A DNA stretch of 64,000 nucleotides from Maribacter caenipelagi (GCF_004364175.1 NZ_SNZW01000014.1:310001-374000), one strand, 5' to 3'. Counted from the stretch's first letter, positions 18,795 to 28,704 are shown. Notes: generated from the letters alone by a model not told the origin. A program made the numbers and translations.

Positions 18795-19489
18795 TCTTTA
18801 GGCACTTTTGTAGTTCTCTTCCATTTATTATACAACTTATCATAATCATAATCGAGAACGGTTTCTTGACGCTCTAATTTACCTGCAGAGAAGGCTCGTT
18901 GTAATATATCTTCTATTAAATAATCTTCTTCTATTAAATCGGGGTGAAATTCTTCCTTTATACTAATGCTAAAAAGCTTCGCTGTCGTGTTATACCAAAA
19001 AGCGCGCCATCCATTTCTTAAGTCTTTTACCAAATCAAAAGCGGTTGTACCTGTTTGTCTGTATATTAATTTTACTAATATCTGACCTTCGGTACGTGTC
19101 AACTTTTTCAACTCTTCAGAAAACTCTTCTTCAATAAACTTCTGTACTTTTTTGGTGTATTTCTTTCGCTTTCTATTATTCTTCATATCAGCCAAACTAT
19201 CGTTCAACTCTACCAAACGTTCCGCAGCCATTTTTGCATATGGATATACTTTTTGCGTCTTTCTACGCAAAATGTAATACCTCAATTTTTCATCGTAAGA
19301 TGAAAATTTAAGCTTGCCAAATACATAAGCTTCCTCTAAGGCTATTGAACTTTGAACCAAAGAATCACCAGCTACTATAATCATCTTTTCCGTAATAGAA
19401 TCAAGTTCCTGCTCTTCAACTTGGGCATTACAAATAGAAATTCCGCAGAAGAGTAAAAAAAGTAGTAAAATGTTATATTTCATTACCAT
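18791..19489 (-). CDS. DUF4294 family exported protein
   Basis: 232 aa (an internal ATG at residue 3, MKYNILLLF, may be the true start). Signal peptide 1-22 ends ICNAQ. The mature part holds the DUF4294 core: YYILRRKTQKVYPYAKMAAERL, then a strongly basic helix (KNNRKRKKYTKKVQKFIEEEF) and TEGQILVKLIYRQTGTTAFDLVKDLRNGWRAFWYN. Flavobacteria encode it widely; no function is established. It lies back to back with the M42 peptidase gene upstream. Confidence 0.82.
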   Translation of the reverse strand: MVMKYNILLLFLLFCGISICNAQVEEQELDSITEKMIIVAGDSLVQSSIALEEAYVFGKLKFSSYDEKLRYYILRRKTQKVYPYAKMAAERLVELNDSLADMKNNRKRKKYTKKVQKFIEEEFSEELKKLTRTEGQILVKLIYRQTGTTAFDLVKDLRNGWRAFWYNTTAKLFSISIKEEFHPDLIEEDYLIEDILQRAFSAGKLERQETVLDYDYDKLYNKWKRTTKVPKD

Positions 19490-19561
19490 AGGCTAAGCAA
19501 AAGTCTTGCCAAAATTAACGATTATTAAAGAAGGATATTACTAATACAACGCTAATATTCT

Positions 19562-19569
19562 TAAGTTTG
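19562..19569 (+). promoter_or_regulatory. -7 box for the M42 peptidase gene
   Basis: TAAGTTTG matches TAnnTTTG, 18 bp upstream of ATG 19588. The longer reading from TTG 19567 would start inside this box. Confidence 0.42.
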
Positions 19570-19587
19570 TATTCTAAATTTATTTTG

Positions 19588-20676
19588 ATGGCTAATAAAA
19601 AAATAATTACTAAAAAGTCTGAGGACTTTTTTGAAAAATACTTAAATAATGCTGCCCCAACAGGATATGAGTGGGAAGGGCAAAAAATATGGATGGACTA
19701 CCTAAAACCATATGTAGATACATTCATTACAGATACTTACGGTACTGCAGTTGGAGTTATAAATCCTGATGCAAAATATAAAGTAGTAATTGAAGGGCAT
19801 TCAGATGAAATCTCTTGGTATGTAAATTATATCACAGACAATGGTCTTATTCATGTTATTAGAAACGGTGGTAGTGACCATCAAATAGCACCTTCAAAAT
19901 GGGTTAACATTCACACAAATAAAGGTATTGTAAAAGGTATTTTTGGCTGGCCAGCTATTCATACACGGAAAGGAGACAAAGAAGAAACACCAAAAATTGA
20001 GAATATCACCGTTGATGTTGGCGCCACTACAAAAGAGGAAGTTGAAAAACTTGGGGTACATGTAGGTTGTGTAATCACTTACCCAGATGAATTTCAAATT
20101 CTTAACAAGAACAAATATGTTTGTAGAGCGATAGATAATCGTGCTGGTGGGTTTATGATTGCCGAAGTTGCTCGTTTACTTCATGAAAATAAAGTTAAGT
20201 TGCCTTTCGGACTTTACATTACCAACTCTGTACAAGAAGAAATTGGATTGCGTGGTGCTGAAATGATTACCCAAACTATTCAGCCAAACATTGCCATTGT
20301 TACAGATGTTTGTCATGATACTACAACCCCTATGATAAAAAAAGAGGTACAAGGTCATACAGAAATTGGTGCCGGACCTGTAATTTCTTATGCCCCAGCG
20401 GTACAAAATAAATTACGTGAACGCATCATTAAAACCGCAGAAGATAATAAGATACCATTTCAACGAATGGCAGCCTCTAGATCAACTGGTACAGATACAG
20501 ATGCTTTTGCGTATAGTAATGGCGGCGTTGCTTCTGCATTAATATCTTTACCATTACGCTACATGCACACGACAGTAGAAACGGTTCATAAAGACGATGT
20601 AGAAAACGTTATTCGTTTAATTTATGAAACACTCTTAACAATTAAAGAAGGGGAAACTTTTAGCTACTTTGATTAA
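19588..20676 (+). CDS. M42-family aminopeptidase
   Basis: 362 aa from ATG 19588. The two-metal M42 site is visible: EGHSDE (His71, Asp73), AIDNRAGG with the bridging Asp, QEEIGLRGA with the catalytic Glu and a metal-binding Glu, VTDVCHD, and the C-terminal MHTTVETVH. The enzyme is a cytoplasmic metallo-aminopeptidase, often dodecameric, that trims peptides. The usual AHMDEIG motif is GHSDEIS here, a conservative change. It is monocistronic, with a promoter just upstream and a terminator after. Confidence 0.92.
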   Translation: MANKKIITKKSEDFFEKYLNNAAPTGYEWEGQKIWMDYLKPYVDTFITDTYGTAVGVINPDAKYKVVIEGHSDEISWYVNYITDNGLIHVIRNGGSDHQIAPSKWVNIHTNKGIVKGIFGWPAIHTRKGDKEETPKIENITVDVGATTKEEVEKLGVHVGCVITYPDEFQILNKNKYVCRAIDNRAGGFMIAEVARLLHENKVKLPFGLYITNSVQEEIGLRGAEMITQTIQPNIAIVTDVCHDTTTPMIKKEVQGHTEIGAGPVISYAPAVQNKLRERIIKTAEDNKIPFQRMAASRSTGTDTDAFAYSNGGVASALISLPLRYMHTTVETVHKDDVENVIRLIYETLLTIKEGETFSYFD

Positions 20677-20684
20677 ATTTTTAT

Positions 20685-20714
20685 AATCCCTCTTTAATCG
20701 GAGGGATTTTTTTA
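20685..20714 (+). terminator. Rho-independent terminator of the M42 peptidase gene
   Basis: A perfect 8-bp stem AATCCCTC/GAGGGATT with an 8-nt loop is followed by a T run. Confidence 0.88.
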
Positions 20715-20718
20715 TTCT

Positions 20719-21273
20719 ATGGATGAATTAATTGACATTTTAGATGCTGATGGAAACATGACGAATACGACTGCCATGAAGTCTGAAGCGCACAAAAATG
20801 GATGGTTTCACCAAACGGTTCATATTTGGTTCTATACTTCTGACGGAAAAATTTTAATGCAGCAACGTGGCAAAGAAAAAGATGTATATCCTTTATTATG
20901 GGATGTTTCCGCTGCTGGACATATTGGTGCAGGTGAATCAATTATAACATCTGCCATACGAGAAGTACAAGAAGAAATAGGATTACACATTAGTCCTTCA
21001 GATTTAAAAAAAATAGGCGTCTTTAAATCCATTCATAATCATTCAGAAACATTAAAAGACTATGAATTTCACCACACATTTATAGCAGAGCTAAAATCAC
21101 CCTTTAGCTCTCTAAAAAAGCAGGAAAGTGAGGTTGAATCCTTAGAATTAGTTTCAATAAAACAGTTCGGTAAAGCAATAAAAAATATATCGACATTCAA
21201 ATACGTACCTCATGAAATTTCATATTATAAAAACATTTATAGAGAAATTTCCAATAGAGTAAATAGTAAATAG
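20719..21273 (+). CDS. Nudix hydrolase, IPP-isomerase-like subgroup
   Basis: 184 aa. A full Nudix box is at 67-89: G67, Glu73, R81-E82, E85-E86, G88 (GHIGAGES...REVQEEIG). WFHQTVHIWFYTSDGKILMQQRG upstream and the overall layout resemble the Nudix proteins annotated beside isopentenyl-diphosphate isomerases, such as E. coli YfcD. It hydrolyses a nucleoside-diphosphate-linked compound in the cytoplasm; the substrate is unknown. The ATG lies just after the preceding terminator. Confidence 0.88.
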   Translation: MDELIDILDADGNMTNTTAMKSEAHKNGWFHQTVHIWFYTSDGKILMQQRGKEKDVYPLLWDVSAAGHIGAGESIITSAIREVQEEIGLHISPSDLKKIGVFKSIHNHSETLKDYEFHHTFIAELKSPFSSLKKQESEVESLELVSIKQFGKAIKNISTFKYVPHEISYYKNIYREISNRVNSK

Positions 21274-21304
21274 AACCTGTATACGACTATAAAAAATGAG
21301 TTAA

Positions 21305-21739
21305 TTAAAATCCGGATTCTTCTGCCATCTTAACTACACCAACGATTAAAATTAAATTAGCAAAACGGCGCTGCTCGCCCGTCTGGATTATCAAGGTTGT
21401 ATTTTGATCTCTAATTTTATCATAAAACGCCCAACGTTCCATTTCATCCCAAGTCACATCTCCCAACAAATTTTTATAGGCATCATGAATTTCTGCATTG
21501 GCTTCTGCAGGCTTTTCCATTACTATAGCTCCTTGTACCGGGCAAACTTCTAAAATACCCTCAAGAACTGTTAGGGCATCTAATAGACCTGGTTTGAAAT
21601 TAAGGTGTACTGTTGTAGAATCCGGACCAGACATCGCACCTACAGGTAAATTACCATCTGCAATGACTACTTGAGCAAAATGACCTGAACGCCCTAGCGC
21701 TTCCATAATTGTAGGGTGTATAACCGGAGTCTTAAGCAT
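21305..21739 (-). CDS. RbsD/FucU-family sugar mutarotase
   Basis: 144 aa. It begins MLKTPVIHPTIMEALGRSGHFAQVVIADGNLP, with His20 and Asp28 as the conserved catalytic pair of RbsD/FucU. These enzymes interconvert sugar anomers or ring forms (ribose pyranase, L-fucose mutarotase); the FucU-like layout suggests fucose but does not prove it. The SDR gene upstream on the same strand is separated by a terminator. The pairing suggests a small sugar-catabolism locus without a transporter in sight. Confidence 0.85.
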   Translation of the reverse strand: MLKTPVIHPTIMEALGRSGHFAQVVIADGNLPVGAMSGPDSTTVHLNFKPGLLDALTVLEGILEVCPVQGAIVMEKPAEANAEIHDAYKNLLGDVTWDEMERWAFYDKIRDQNTTLIIQTGEQRRFANLILIVGVVKMAEESGF

Positions 21740-21767
21740 AATTATATTTTTATAAGTATGAGAATAA

Positions 21768-21797
21768 AAAACTAGTCACCCTAAAGCGACTAGTTTT
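21768..21797 (-). terminator. Terminator of the SDR gene (bidirectional hairpin)
   Basis: A 10-bp perfect stem AAAACTAGTC/GACTAGTTTT with a 10-nt loop sits 20 bp beyond the SDR stop. On the minus strand it is followed by TTTTTATTC. Confidence 0.85.
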
Positions 21798-21816
21798 ACA
21801 ATGATTTTATCGAATT

Positions 21817-22587
21817 TTACATGTTGTAAACTCCGCCATTTATATCAAGCGTAGCTCCAGTAATAAAGCCATCATATTCAGAGGCTAAATACAGCACAGC
21901 TCTGGCAACATCATCAGCATTACCTGCTCTTTGAATAGGAATACCTTTTGTAGTTTCTGCTGCAGATTCTTTAGTTGTATGTGTATTGTGAAATGAAGTA
22001 CCTAAGATAAGTCCTGGTGCAACCGCATTAACTCTTGTTCCCTGAGGCCCCAATTCTGATGCAAGTGCCCTTGTATAGGTTAAAATAGCTCCTTTACTAG
22101 TAGAGTACACCAATGATCCAGGGTGACCACCTTTACGCCCAGCTAAAGATGCCAAGTTGACAATGCTACTATTTTCATTCTTTGCCAAATATGGTGCTGC
22201 TGCTCGTGTAACGAACATCATTGAAGTCAAATTAATATCCATCACCTTGTGCCAAAATTCTGTTTCCATTTCGCTTAGCAACTTTCTAGCCACTAAAGAC
22301 CCGGCATTATTTACAAGAATATTTAGACCTCCTAATGCTTCAACTGTTTTCTTTACTAATGCATTGGCGTCTTGTTCTTTTGTTAAATCTCCAGATATAG
22401 CAATTGCTTTTAAACCCTTATCGGTCGCGTACTTTACTAATTCATTTGCAGTATCTGCACTAGAAAAATAATGAATAGCAACATTGGAGCCACTATCAAT
22501 AAAATGTTTGGTAATTGCTTCTCCAATTCCTTGTGCACCAGCAGTAATAAGTATATTTTTTCCAGATAATTTGTTCCTATTCGTCAT
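21817..22587 (-). CDS. Short-chain dehydrogenase/reductase (SDR)
   Basis: 256 aa from ATG 22587. The open frame extends 30 residues further upstream, but that stretch lacks SDR features. The cofactor loop is TAGAQGIG (a TGxxxGIG variant), the NNAG motif is at 93-96, and the catalytic residues are Ser147, Tyr161 and Lys165 (YSTSKG). The C-terminus ends SEYDGFITGATLDINGG, typical of classical 250-aa SDRs such as 3-oxoacyl-ACP or sugar dehydrogenases. It lies upstream of the FucU-like gene, so a sugar substrate is reasonable but inferred. Confidence 0.9.
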   Translation of the reverse strand: MTNRNKLSGKNILITAGAQGIGEAITKHFIDSGSNVAIHYFSSADTANELVKYATDKGLKAIAISGDLTKEQDANALVKKTVEALGGLNILVNNAGSLVARKLLSEMETEFWHKVMDINLTSMMFVTRAAAPYLAKNENSSIVNLASLAGRKGGHPGSLVYSTSKGAILTYTRALASELGPQGTRVNAVAPGLILGTSFHNTHTTKESAAETTKGIPIQRAGNADDVARAVLYLASEYDGFITGATLDINGGVYNM

Positions 22588-22724
22588 GATGTTGTAATTA
22601 TAAAACTTGATTTTACTTTGATTTAAATCCATATCAGTCATACAGTATAAAATTGCACAACCAGATTGGTTAACCAAATATAATCAAAAATGACGCAGTA
22701 ATTTTTTATCTGATTTTAAAGTAC

Positions 22725-24104
22725 TTAGCGCATGTGCTCTAGAAAATCTGAAACCTTACTTAAGCTATATTCTTTTTGTGAGCCTTCTTTCATGTTCTTA
22801 ACCACAAAAGTATTCTTATCCAACTCTTGCTCCCCTATTAAAATGACATAAGGTACATTGCGATTATTGGCATATTTCATCTGCTTTTGCATCTTGGCGC
22901 TAGAAGGGTAGATATCAGCTTTAACCCCAGACTTACGTAATTGACTTACTAATTTTAGGGCAGCCATTGCTTCTTTCTCTCCAAAATTGACGCATAATAC
23001 TTGTAAGGATTGGTCAATTGCTTCGGGGAAAAGATTTAAATCTTCTAATACCAAATAAATACGGTCTAGACCAAATGAAATACCTACCCCGCTTACATCT
23101 TTTAATCCGAAAATACCGGTCAAGTCATCATAACGACCACCACCGCCAATTGATCCCATTTTTACACCTTTTGGTGCCGCAACTTCAAAAATGGCTCCAG
23201 TATAATAATTTAAACCGCGTGCAAGTGTTACGTCTATGGATAAATTAGCAGATTCCAAGCCTAACGTAGCAATTGTATTTAAAATAAAACGAAGCTCTTC
23301 CAATCCTTTTTTACCTTCTTCAGAGTCTTTTAATAGTGCATCTAAACGTTCTAATTGCTCATCATTGTTTCCTTGAGGTAAAAATAATGGAGAAGCTTGT
23401 TCTATAGCTTCCTCAGAAATTCCTTTAGCAAGCATTTCTTTTTTAACGCCGTCCTCCCCTATTTTATCTAGCTTATCTAAGGCAACGGTAAAATCTATCA
23501 ATAAATCTTTAGCTCCAATAACTTCGGCTATACCTGCTAAGATTTTTCTATTGTTCATCTTTATCCTTGTACCATCTAATTTTAATTCTGAAAATACGGC
23601 ATCATATAATTGAATCAACTCTACTTCTTGCAATAAAGAATCTGACCCTACAACATCGGCATCGCATTGAAAAAATTCTCTAAACCTACCTTTTTGAGGT
23701 CTATCAGCTCTCCATACCGGTTGAATTTGATAGCGCTTAAAAGGGAAATCCAACTCATTTTGATGCATTACTACATAACGTGCAAAAGGCACTGTTAAGT
23801 CGTATCTCAATGCCTTCTCCGTAATTCTAGGCGCTATTGTAGCTGAATTTTTATCAGCATAAGTAGCATCATCCACCTTACTTATAAAATCTCCAGAATT
23901 TAATATCTTAAAAATTAAACGATCACCTTCTTCCCCATACTTACCCAATAACGTGTCTGAATTCTCAAAAGAAGGTGTTTCAATTGGCTGAAAACCATAT
24001 GTTTGAAAATTCCTTTTAATGATGTCAAATATATAATTACGCTTTGCAATTTCAGATGGATTAAAATCGCGGGTTCCTTTTGGTATAGATGGTTTCTGTG
24101 CCAT
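22725..24104 (-). CDS. hisS: Histidyl-tRNA synthetase
   Basis: 459 aa. Class II landmarks: [20 protein letters not shown] at the start, [14 protein letters not shown] (motif 1/2 region), [27 protein letters not shown] (motif 2) and the histidine-specific [15 protein letters not shown], then GGGGRYDDL and the C-terminal anticodon-binding domain (about 365-459, [13 protein letters not shown]). It charges tRNA-His. It has its own well-formed promoter. Confidence 0.97.
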   Translation of the reverse strand: MAQKPSIPKGTRDFNPSEIAKRNYIFDIIKRNFQTYGFQPIETPSFENSDTLLGKYGEEGDRLIFKILNSGDFISKVDDATYADKNSATIAPRITEKALRYDLTVPFARYVVMHQNELDFPFKRYQIQPVWRADRPQKGRFREFFQCDADVVGSDSLLQEVELIQLYDAVFSELKLDGTRIKMNNRKILAGIAEVIGAKDLLIDFTVALDKLDKIGEDGVKKEMLAKGISEEAIEQASPLFLPQGNNDEQLERLDALLKDSEEGKKGLEELRFILNTIATLGLESANLSIDVTLARGLNYYTGAIFEVAAPKGVKMGSIGGGGRYDDLTGIFGLKDVSGVGISFGLDRIYLVLEDLNLFPEAIDQSLQVLCVNFGEKEAMAALKLVSQLRKSGVKADIYPSSAKMQKQMKYANNRNVPYVILIGEQELDKNTFVVKNMKEGSQKEYSLSKVSDFLEHMR

Positions 24105-24122
24105 TAATTTTTTATTGTATTA

Positions 24123-24151
24123 CAAATATAGCCCTCAAAAAACTAAGGCAA
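24123..24151 (-). promoter_or_regulatory. Promoter of hisS: -33 TTG, 18-bp spacer, -7 TATATTTG
   Basis: On the minus strand TTG (24151-24149) and TATATTTG (24130-24123) are 18 bp apart, the expected Bacteroidota arrangement. The predicted start lies about 10 nt before the ATG at 24104. Confidence 0.72.
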
Positions 24152-24186
24152 TATTTAAACAGTATGAATACTAGATTATTATTGTT

Positions 24187-24663
24187 TTACTTGGTAACGA
24201 TTACTTTTTCGAACCACTTGTACAAATCACCTTTTGTAATTACCGCACCTTGCTGTAGCAATAAAAATTTGTCTACATTTTTATCATCTGTATATGCTTT
24301 TGCAGCGGTTAAATACTCTACAAAATCTGACTGCCAATTTCTCTTGAACCAATCGAAACCAACGGTTGTAGTTAAATCTATTTCTGGATTCATCACTTTT
24401 ACCGAAATCAATTTCATTTCTTTTTCAGTTAAATGAAAAAGATGCATTTGCTTGTCTGAAATATTTTCTAAATAAGAAATTTTACTCAATACTCCTTCCC
24501 AAACCAAATCGCTAAAAACATCTAGCTCTTCTTCTGCTACTTTTGGTTTATCTCTTTTTATGGCATCCCACTCATCGCCCGTAATAGATTGTGTTGCCAG
24601 AAAATTAATGAATTCTTGATGCAATTCCTCTAATTGCTCTTTTGTTAGCCTCGTGTATTTCAT
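24187..24663 (-). CDS. Small soluble protein, DUF6495-like
   Basis: 158 aa, acidic and mostly helical, with no signal peptide or membrane helix. It begins MKYTRLTKEQLEELHQEFINFLATQSIT and contains EEELDVFSDLVWEGVLSK and VGFDWFKRNWQSDFVEYLT. This resembles the flavobacterial DUF6495 family as I recall it; no function is known. It lies 82 bp upstream of hisS on the same strand and 61 bp from the receptor gene behind it, separated from the latter by a terminator. Confidence 0.68.
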   Translation of the reverse strand: MKYTRLTKEQLEELHQEFINFLATQSITGDEWDAIKRDKPKVAEEELDVFSDLVWEGVLSKISYLENISDKQMHLFHLTEKEMKLISVKVMNPEIDLTTTVGFDWFKRNWQSDFVEYLTAAKAYTDDKNVDKFLLLQQGAVITKGDLYKWFEKVIVTK

Positions 24664-24675
24664 TTTGCAAAAATA

Positions 24676-24705
24676 AAAAGCCCTAACATATTTGTTAGGG
24701 CTTTT
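24676..24705 (-). terminator. Terminator of the large TonB receptor gene (bidirectional hairpin)
   Basis: A perfect 12-bp stem AAAAGCCCTAAC/GTTAGGGCTTTT with a 6-nt loop lies 20 bp beyond the receptor stop at 24725. Minus-strand transcription runs into TTTTTATTTTTG. Confidence 0.92.
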
Positions 24706-24724
24706 ACAACTTAATTTTAAAAAC

Positions 24725-27700
24725 TTAGAAGATATATCTCAATCCTACTTGTGCTTGCCATCTAGATAACAAGCTAGCATCGTATCCAAACGTTTCTGTC
24801 AATTCTGGATTAAACGTATATGTCGGAATACTTGAATCTGGATCAACTGTTACACCAACTGGTTGAATGTTGTTTGGTTGTTGAACTAAGCCCCATTCAG
24901 AACTAATCATATTACCAATATTCAACACATCAACACTAAATTGAATAGTATTTGTTTTCCCTTCAGAAACAGTGATTTTATAATCTTGTAAGAACTTAAC
25001 GTCCCAACGCCCTCTCCATGGTGATAAGGCTCCGTAACGCTCTGCGTACTGCCCTCTACGACCACTTAAATAATCATCTTGAGCAATATAGGCATCAAAA
25101 GCAACACCTTGACCAGCTCCTGCAAATTGCATTTGACCAATTTCAGCAGATGTTGGTACATAAATAAGGTCATTAAGGCCTGACCCATCTCCATTAATAT
25201 CACCACCATAGGTATAGTTAAATCTACCACCTTGAGCATACTCGAAGAAGGTAGAAAGTGTACTACCCCATTTACCATTACCGTATACCCAATTTTTACT
25301 AGCTACACCAATGAACCTGTGCTTATCTCCATATTTGGATGGCGCCAAAACATCAGCATTCGCATCGTTTACAACTGGGTTACCAACGAAAGCATCTGAT
25401 GTAATCTCTGCTTCAATAGAGTTTACATCTTTAGCATCTAAATAGCTATATGCCAACATCGTATACAAACCTTTATCGAATGTTTTTTGTGCTTTAAATG
25501 AAGCGTTCCAAATTCTACCTTTATTAGAGTTTGTAAAAACGTAAGGTCCTGCACCTAAACCAAAGCTATTCAACAAATCTCCTGACGTATACGTTGCTCT
25601 TGTATCAACTCCAGATAAATTACCTGAAGGTGAAGTCAATGCCCAGTTTTGAACATGAGGACCATTTATATCTTTAGTATAAGAAACATCTGCCGTAAGT
25701 ACCATACCATTATCTAAACGCTTATCAGCGCCTAAGTTTGTTCTCCATACTTGAGGAAACTTATAATCTGGATCTACAGCTTGTAAGAAAAATACATCTG
25801 GTGATGAAATTTGATTTCCTAACCATACAAATGGGAAACGACCTGTAAATAATCCAGAACCACCACGTAATTGCAATGATCTATCGCCATACACATCATA
25901 GTTAAAACCAACTCTTGGAGATATCAACCAATCATTAGAAGGCATTTGAGTATTGTCTATAAATACTGTTTCACCTGTATTCGGATTTTGGTATGGCTGA
26001 TCTGCAATTACAAAACCTCTATCGATTACATCTTGTGCTTTTGTTGCAGAATCAAAGAACAACGGCTTATCGAAGCGAACACCATATGTTAATTTGAATT
26101 TCTCATTTACATTCCATTCATCTTGAACATAAAAAGCCAATTGACCTACATTAGTTTCTGCCAATGCCCATCCTTCACCATCTGGAACAGCATTATTTGC
26201 ATTAAATGTTGCTTGTGGACCAGCAAAATCATAAGATGATGCATCAAAATCCGCAATATCTACACCACCAAATAAATCAAAACCATAAGCGGTTAGGTTA
26301 AAAGAGTTGTCAAACATAAATTTCTCTAATGAAAAACCTACTGTATACGTATGATCACCTTTATAAAAATTAAGGTTGTTGGTAATTTGAATTACTTTTT
26401 GATCTAATCTATTATTCGCAGAGAATGGTTCATGACCTGCAATAATATAATTAGAACCATCTTTTGTTATGTTTATAGAAGGAGCCGGTGTAGAAAACGG
26501 ATTTCTAAAATCATTAAAATGAGTATAACCAACCTGCAACTTGTTAGAAGCTGTTTCTGACAAGGTTGAGTTTAATTCCACTTGAATAGACTTAAGCTCA
26601 TTGTTTATTTCATATCCTGAATTCTGAAACTGCAATGTGTTTGCATTAGGACCTCTAAACTGTATTGCCGATGGGTGAGCTGGCTTTTGCTTAGATGCAT
26701 TCAAAAAGTTATAAATAACCGCTAAACGGTTATTATCGTTAATATTCCAATCTAACTTGAAAAGACCTTTAGTAGACTCTGCATCATGCGTAAAACCTTC
26801 ATAGGCACCTGGATCATAACCTGCCGCCAATAACTGATTTTGCACATTAATTAAATCACTTTCTAATACTCTAGATTCGTTGATGGCTCCTGAACCTGTA
26901 TTTGGCACCCATCCATTAGTACCTAAATCTGTACGTTCGTCTCTTTCAAAATTGGCAAAAAAGAATAGTTTATTTTTAATAATTGGACCACCAATACTAA
27001 CTCCGTATTGACTTTGATCTAATTTAGGCTTAACGATTTCATCACCTTTAATTTTACCACCGGTCATATCTTCATTTCTGAAAAAACCGTATACCGTACC
27101 ATGAAATTCGTTAGAACCACTCTTAGTAACTGCATTTACAGAAGCTCCTGTAAATCCTGATTGTGTTACATCATAAGGTGCAGTTGAAACTTGGATTTGT
27201 TCAATTGCATCTAAAGATATGGGCTGAGAATCTGTTTGCCCACCTGGTGTTGCAGCATCTAATCCGAAAGGATTGTTGAAAATAGCCCCATCCAAAGAAA
27301 AGTTATTGAATTGATCATTTCTACCCCCAAATGAATTTCCGCTAGCTGTTGGCTCTAAACGTGTAAAATCTTGTGCCGAACGTGAAATTGTTGGCAAACG
27401 AGTTAATTCTCTTCTACCTACACTAGTTTCTGCACCGGTACGATCGCTACTAAAAGTACCTGAACGATCAGAAACTACAGTAACTTCATCCAAGGCTTGA
27501 CTTTCACTTGCCAATTTAATTTCAACATTGAAAGTTTGACCTAATGATAAATCGACATCTGTAAGTAAATATGGCTTAAAGCCTATATAAGAAATTTCAA
27601 CCGTATAAGGACCACCAACACGAAGATTCAAAAGATTGAATCTTCCATCCTCATTGGTAATTGAACCATACTTTGTACCTGTTGGGGTGTGAACAGCGAC

Positions 27701-27832
27701 AATGTTTGCGCCAAAAAGTGGTTGGTCTAGATCGTCCATTACCAAACCTCTAATATTAGAGGTAGTAACCTGACCGTAAGTTGCACTTACAAAAAGTAGC
27801 AACAGCAATTGAAAAAACAAGTTGTTTTTCAT
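24725..27832 (-). CDS. TonB-dependent receptor, Oar-like, with carboxypeptidase-regulatory domain
   Basis: 1035 aa from ATG 27832 (MKNNLFFQLLLLLFVSATYGQ, a clean signal peptide). The longer open frame from 27922 overlaps the rplI terminator and is rejected. An N-terminal CarboxypepD_reg domain (about 25-115, RGLVMDDLDQPLFGANIV) is followed by a plug region with NNFSLDGAIFNNPFG and the SGFTGASVNAVTKSGSNEFHGTVYGFFRNE block typical of Oar-type OmpA-like receptors, then a long barrel ending QVGLRYIF with a C-terminal Phe. Such receptors import or export peptides and other large ligands; the ligand is unknown. It is monocistronic. Confidence 0.92.
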   Translation of the reverse strand: MKNNLFFQLLLLLFVSATYGQVTTSNIRGLVMDDLDQPLFGANIVAVHTPTGTKYGSITNEDGRFNLLNLRVGGPYTVEISYIGFKPYLLTDVDLSLGQTFNVEIKLASESQALDEVTVVSDRSGTFSSDRTGAETSVGRRELTRLPTISRSAQDFTRLEPTASGNSFGGRNDQFNNFSLDGAIFNNPFGLDAATPGGQTDSQPISLDAIEQIQVSTAPYDVTQSGFTGASVNAVTKSGSNEFHGTVYGFFRNEDMTGGKIKGDEIVKPKLDQSQYGVSIGGPIIKNKLFFFANFERDERTDLGTNGWVPNTGSGAINESRVLESDLINVQNQLLAAGYDPGAYEGFTHDAESTKGLFKLDWNINDNNRLAVIYNFLNASKQKPAHPSAIQFRGPNANTLQFQNSGYEINNELKSIQVELNSTLSETASNKLQVGYTHFNDFRNPFSTPAPSINITKDGSNYIIAGHEPFSANNRLDQKVIQITNNLNFYKGDHTYTVGFSLEKFMFDNSFNLTAYGFDLFGGVDIADFDASSYDFAGPQATFNANNAVPDGEGWALAETNVGQLAFYVQDEWNVNEKFKLTYGVRFDKPLFFDSATKAQDVIDRGFVIADQPYQNPNTGETVFIDNTQMPSNDWLISPRVGFNYDVYGDRSLQLRGGSGLFTGRFPFVWLGNQISSPDVFFLQAVDPDYKFPQVWRTNLGADKRLDNGMVLTADVSYTKDINGPHVQNWALTSPSGNLSGVDTRATYTSGDLLNSFGLGAGPYVFTNSNKGRIWNASFKAQKTFDKGLYTMLAYSYLDAKDVNSIEAEITSDAFVGNPVVNDANADVLAPSKYGDKHRFIGVASKNWVYGNGKWGSTLSTFFEYAQGGRFNYTYGGDINGDGSGLNDLIYVPTSAEIGQMQFAGAGQGVAFDAYIAQDDYLSGRRGQYAERYGALSPWRGRWDVKFLQDYKITVSEGKTNTIQFSVDVLNIGNMISSEWGLVQQPNNIQPVGVTVDPDSSIPTYTFNPELTETFGYDASLLSRWQAQVGLRYIF

Positions 27833-27867
27833 TTTTATTGGTTTTGAGTTATTTATGAGTTCTTTAA

Positions 27868-27875
27868 CAAAAATA
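27868..27875 (-). promoter_or_regulatory. -7 box for the Oar-like receptor gene
   Basis: The minus strand reads TATTTTTG (TAnnTTTG) 36 bp upstream of ATG 27832, directly after the rplI terminator. This supports a separate transcript and the shorter start. Confidence 0.5.
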
Positions 27876-27885
27876 CCAATAAAAA

Positions 27886-27913
27886 AAGAGCTATGCACGC
27901 ACAGCTCTTTTAA
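27886..27913 (-). terminator. Rho-independent terminator of the rpsF-rpsR-rplI operon
   Basis: AAAAGAGCT and AGCTCTTTT flank ATGCACGCAC and lie just past the rplI stop at 27936. The A run to the left (27881-27887) gives the T tract on the minus strand. Confidence 0.85.
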
Positions 27914-27935
27914 ATTTATCAACTTAGATAGTTAA

Positions 27936-28388
27936 TTATTTTTGTTCCGCTACTACTTCGAAACCAAAATCAACAATTACCTCGCGGTGTAATCTAATTT
28001 GTGCATTGTAAGGTCCAGTTCTTTTAACTGCACCACCTTGAATACTAATGAATTTTTTGTCAATTGAATGACCTTCTTTTTCAATTGCATCAGCTAAATC
28101 ACCATTAGTAACAGAACCGAATAATTTATCGGCAGCACCTGTCTTAGCGGTAATCTTCAATTCTAAAGCTTTTAATGCTTCTTCTACTTTCTTAGCAGCA
28201 TCAACAACTTTTTTATCTTTATGTGCTCTTTGCTTTAAGTTCTCAGCTAAAACTTTTTTAGCAGAAACAGTAGCCATAGTAGCTAAGCCTTTAGGTATAA
28301 GGAAGTTTCTTCCGTAACCATTCTTAACGTTTACTACGTCGTCTTTAAAACCTAAATTTTGTACGTCTTCTTTTAATATAAGCTCCAT
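27936..28388 (-). CDS. rplI: 50S ribosomal protein L9
   Basis: 150 aa. The N-terminal L9 signature MELILKEDVQNLGFKDDVVNVKNGYGRNFLIPKGLA is unmistakable, followed by the long connecting helix rich in Lys/Ala and a C-terminal domain (KLFGSVTNGDLADAI). L9 binds 23S rRNA domain V. It is the last gene of the operon, 14 bp after rpsR, and is followed by a terminator. Confidence 0.97.
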   Translation of the reverse strand: MELILKEDVQNLGFKDDVVNVKNGYGRNFLIPKGLATMATVSAKKVLAENLKQRAHKDKKVVDAAKKVEEALKALELKITAKTGAADKLFGSVTNGDLADAIEKEGHSIDKKFISIQGGAVKRTGPYNAQIRLHREVIVDFGFEVVAEQK

Positions 28389-28402
28389 GATTCTTTGTCT
28401 TA

Positions 28403-28699
28403 TTATTTTAATAAATCAGCAACATATGGCATTAATGCCAAATGACGAGCTCTTTTTACTGCTTGTGCAACTTTTCTTTGATACTTCAATGAAGTTCCAG
28501 TAAGTCTTCTAGGTAACAATTTACCTTGCTCGTTTACCAACTTTAATAAAAAATCAGCATCTTTATAATCTACGTACTTAATACCAGATTTTTTAAAACG
28601 ACAATACTTCTTCTTAGTGTTGGTTTCAATGTTTAGTGGAGTAAGATACCTGATCTCTCCATCTTTCTTTCCTTTTGCCTGTTGTTGTAATGTTGCCAT
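28403..28699 (-). CDS. rpsR: 30S ribosomal protein S18
   Basis: 98 aa, longer than the 75-aa E. coli protein because of an N-terminal extension ([22 protein letters not shown]), as is common in flavobacteria. The core shows [19 protein letters not shown] and [35 protein letters not shown]18 pairs with S6 on the 30S platform. Spacing is 5 bp after rpsF and 14 bp before rplI. Confidence 0.97.
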   Translation of the reverse strand: MATLQQQAKGKKDGEIRYLTPLNIETNTKKKYCRFKKSGIKYVDYKDADFLLKLVNEQGKLLPRRLTGTSLKYQRKVAQAVKRARHLALMPYVADLLK

Positions 28700-28704
28700 A
28701 ATAC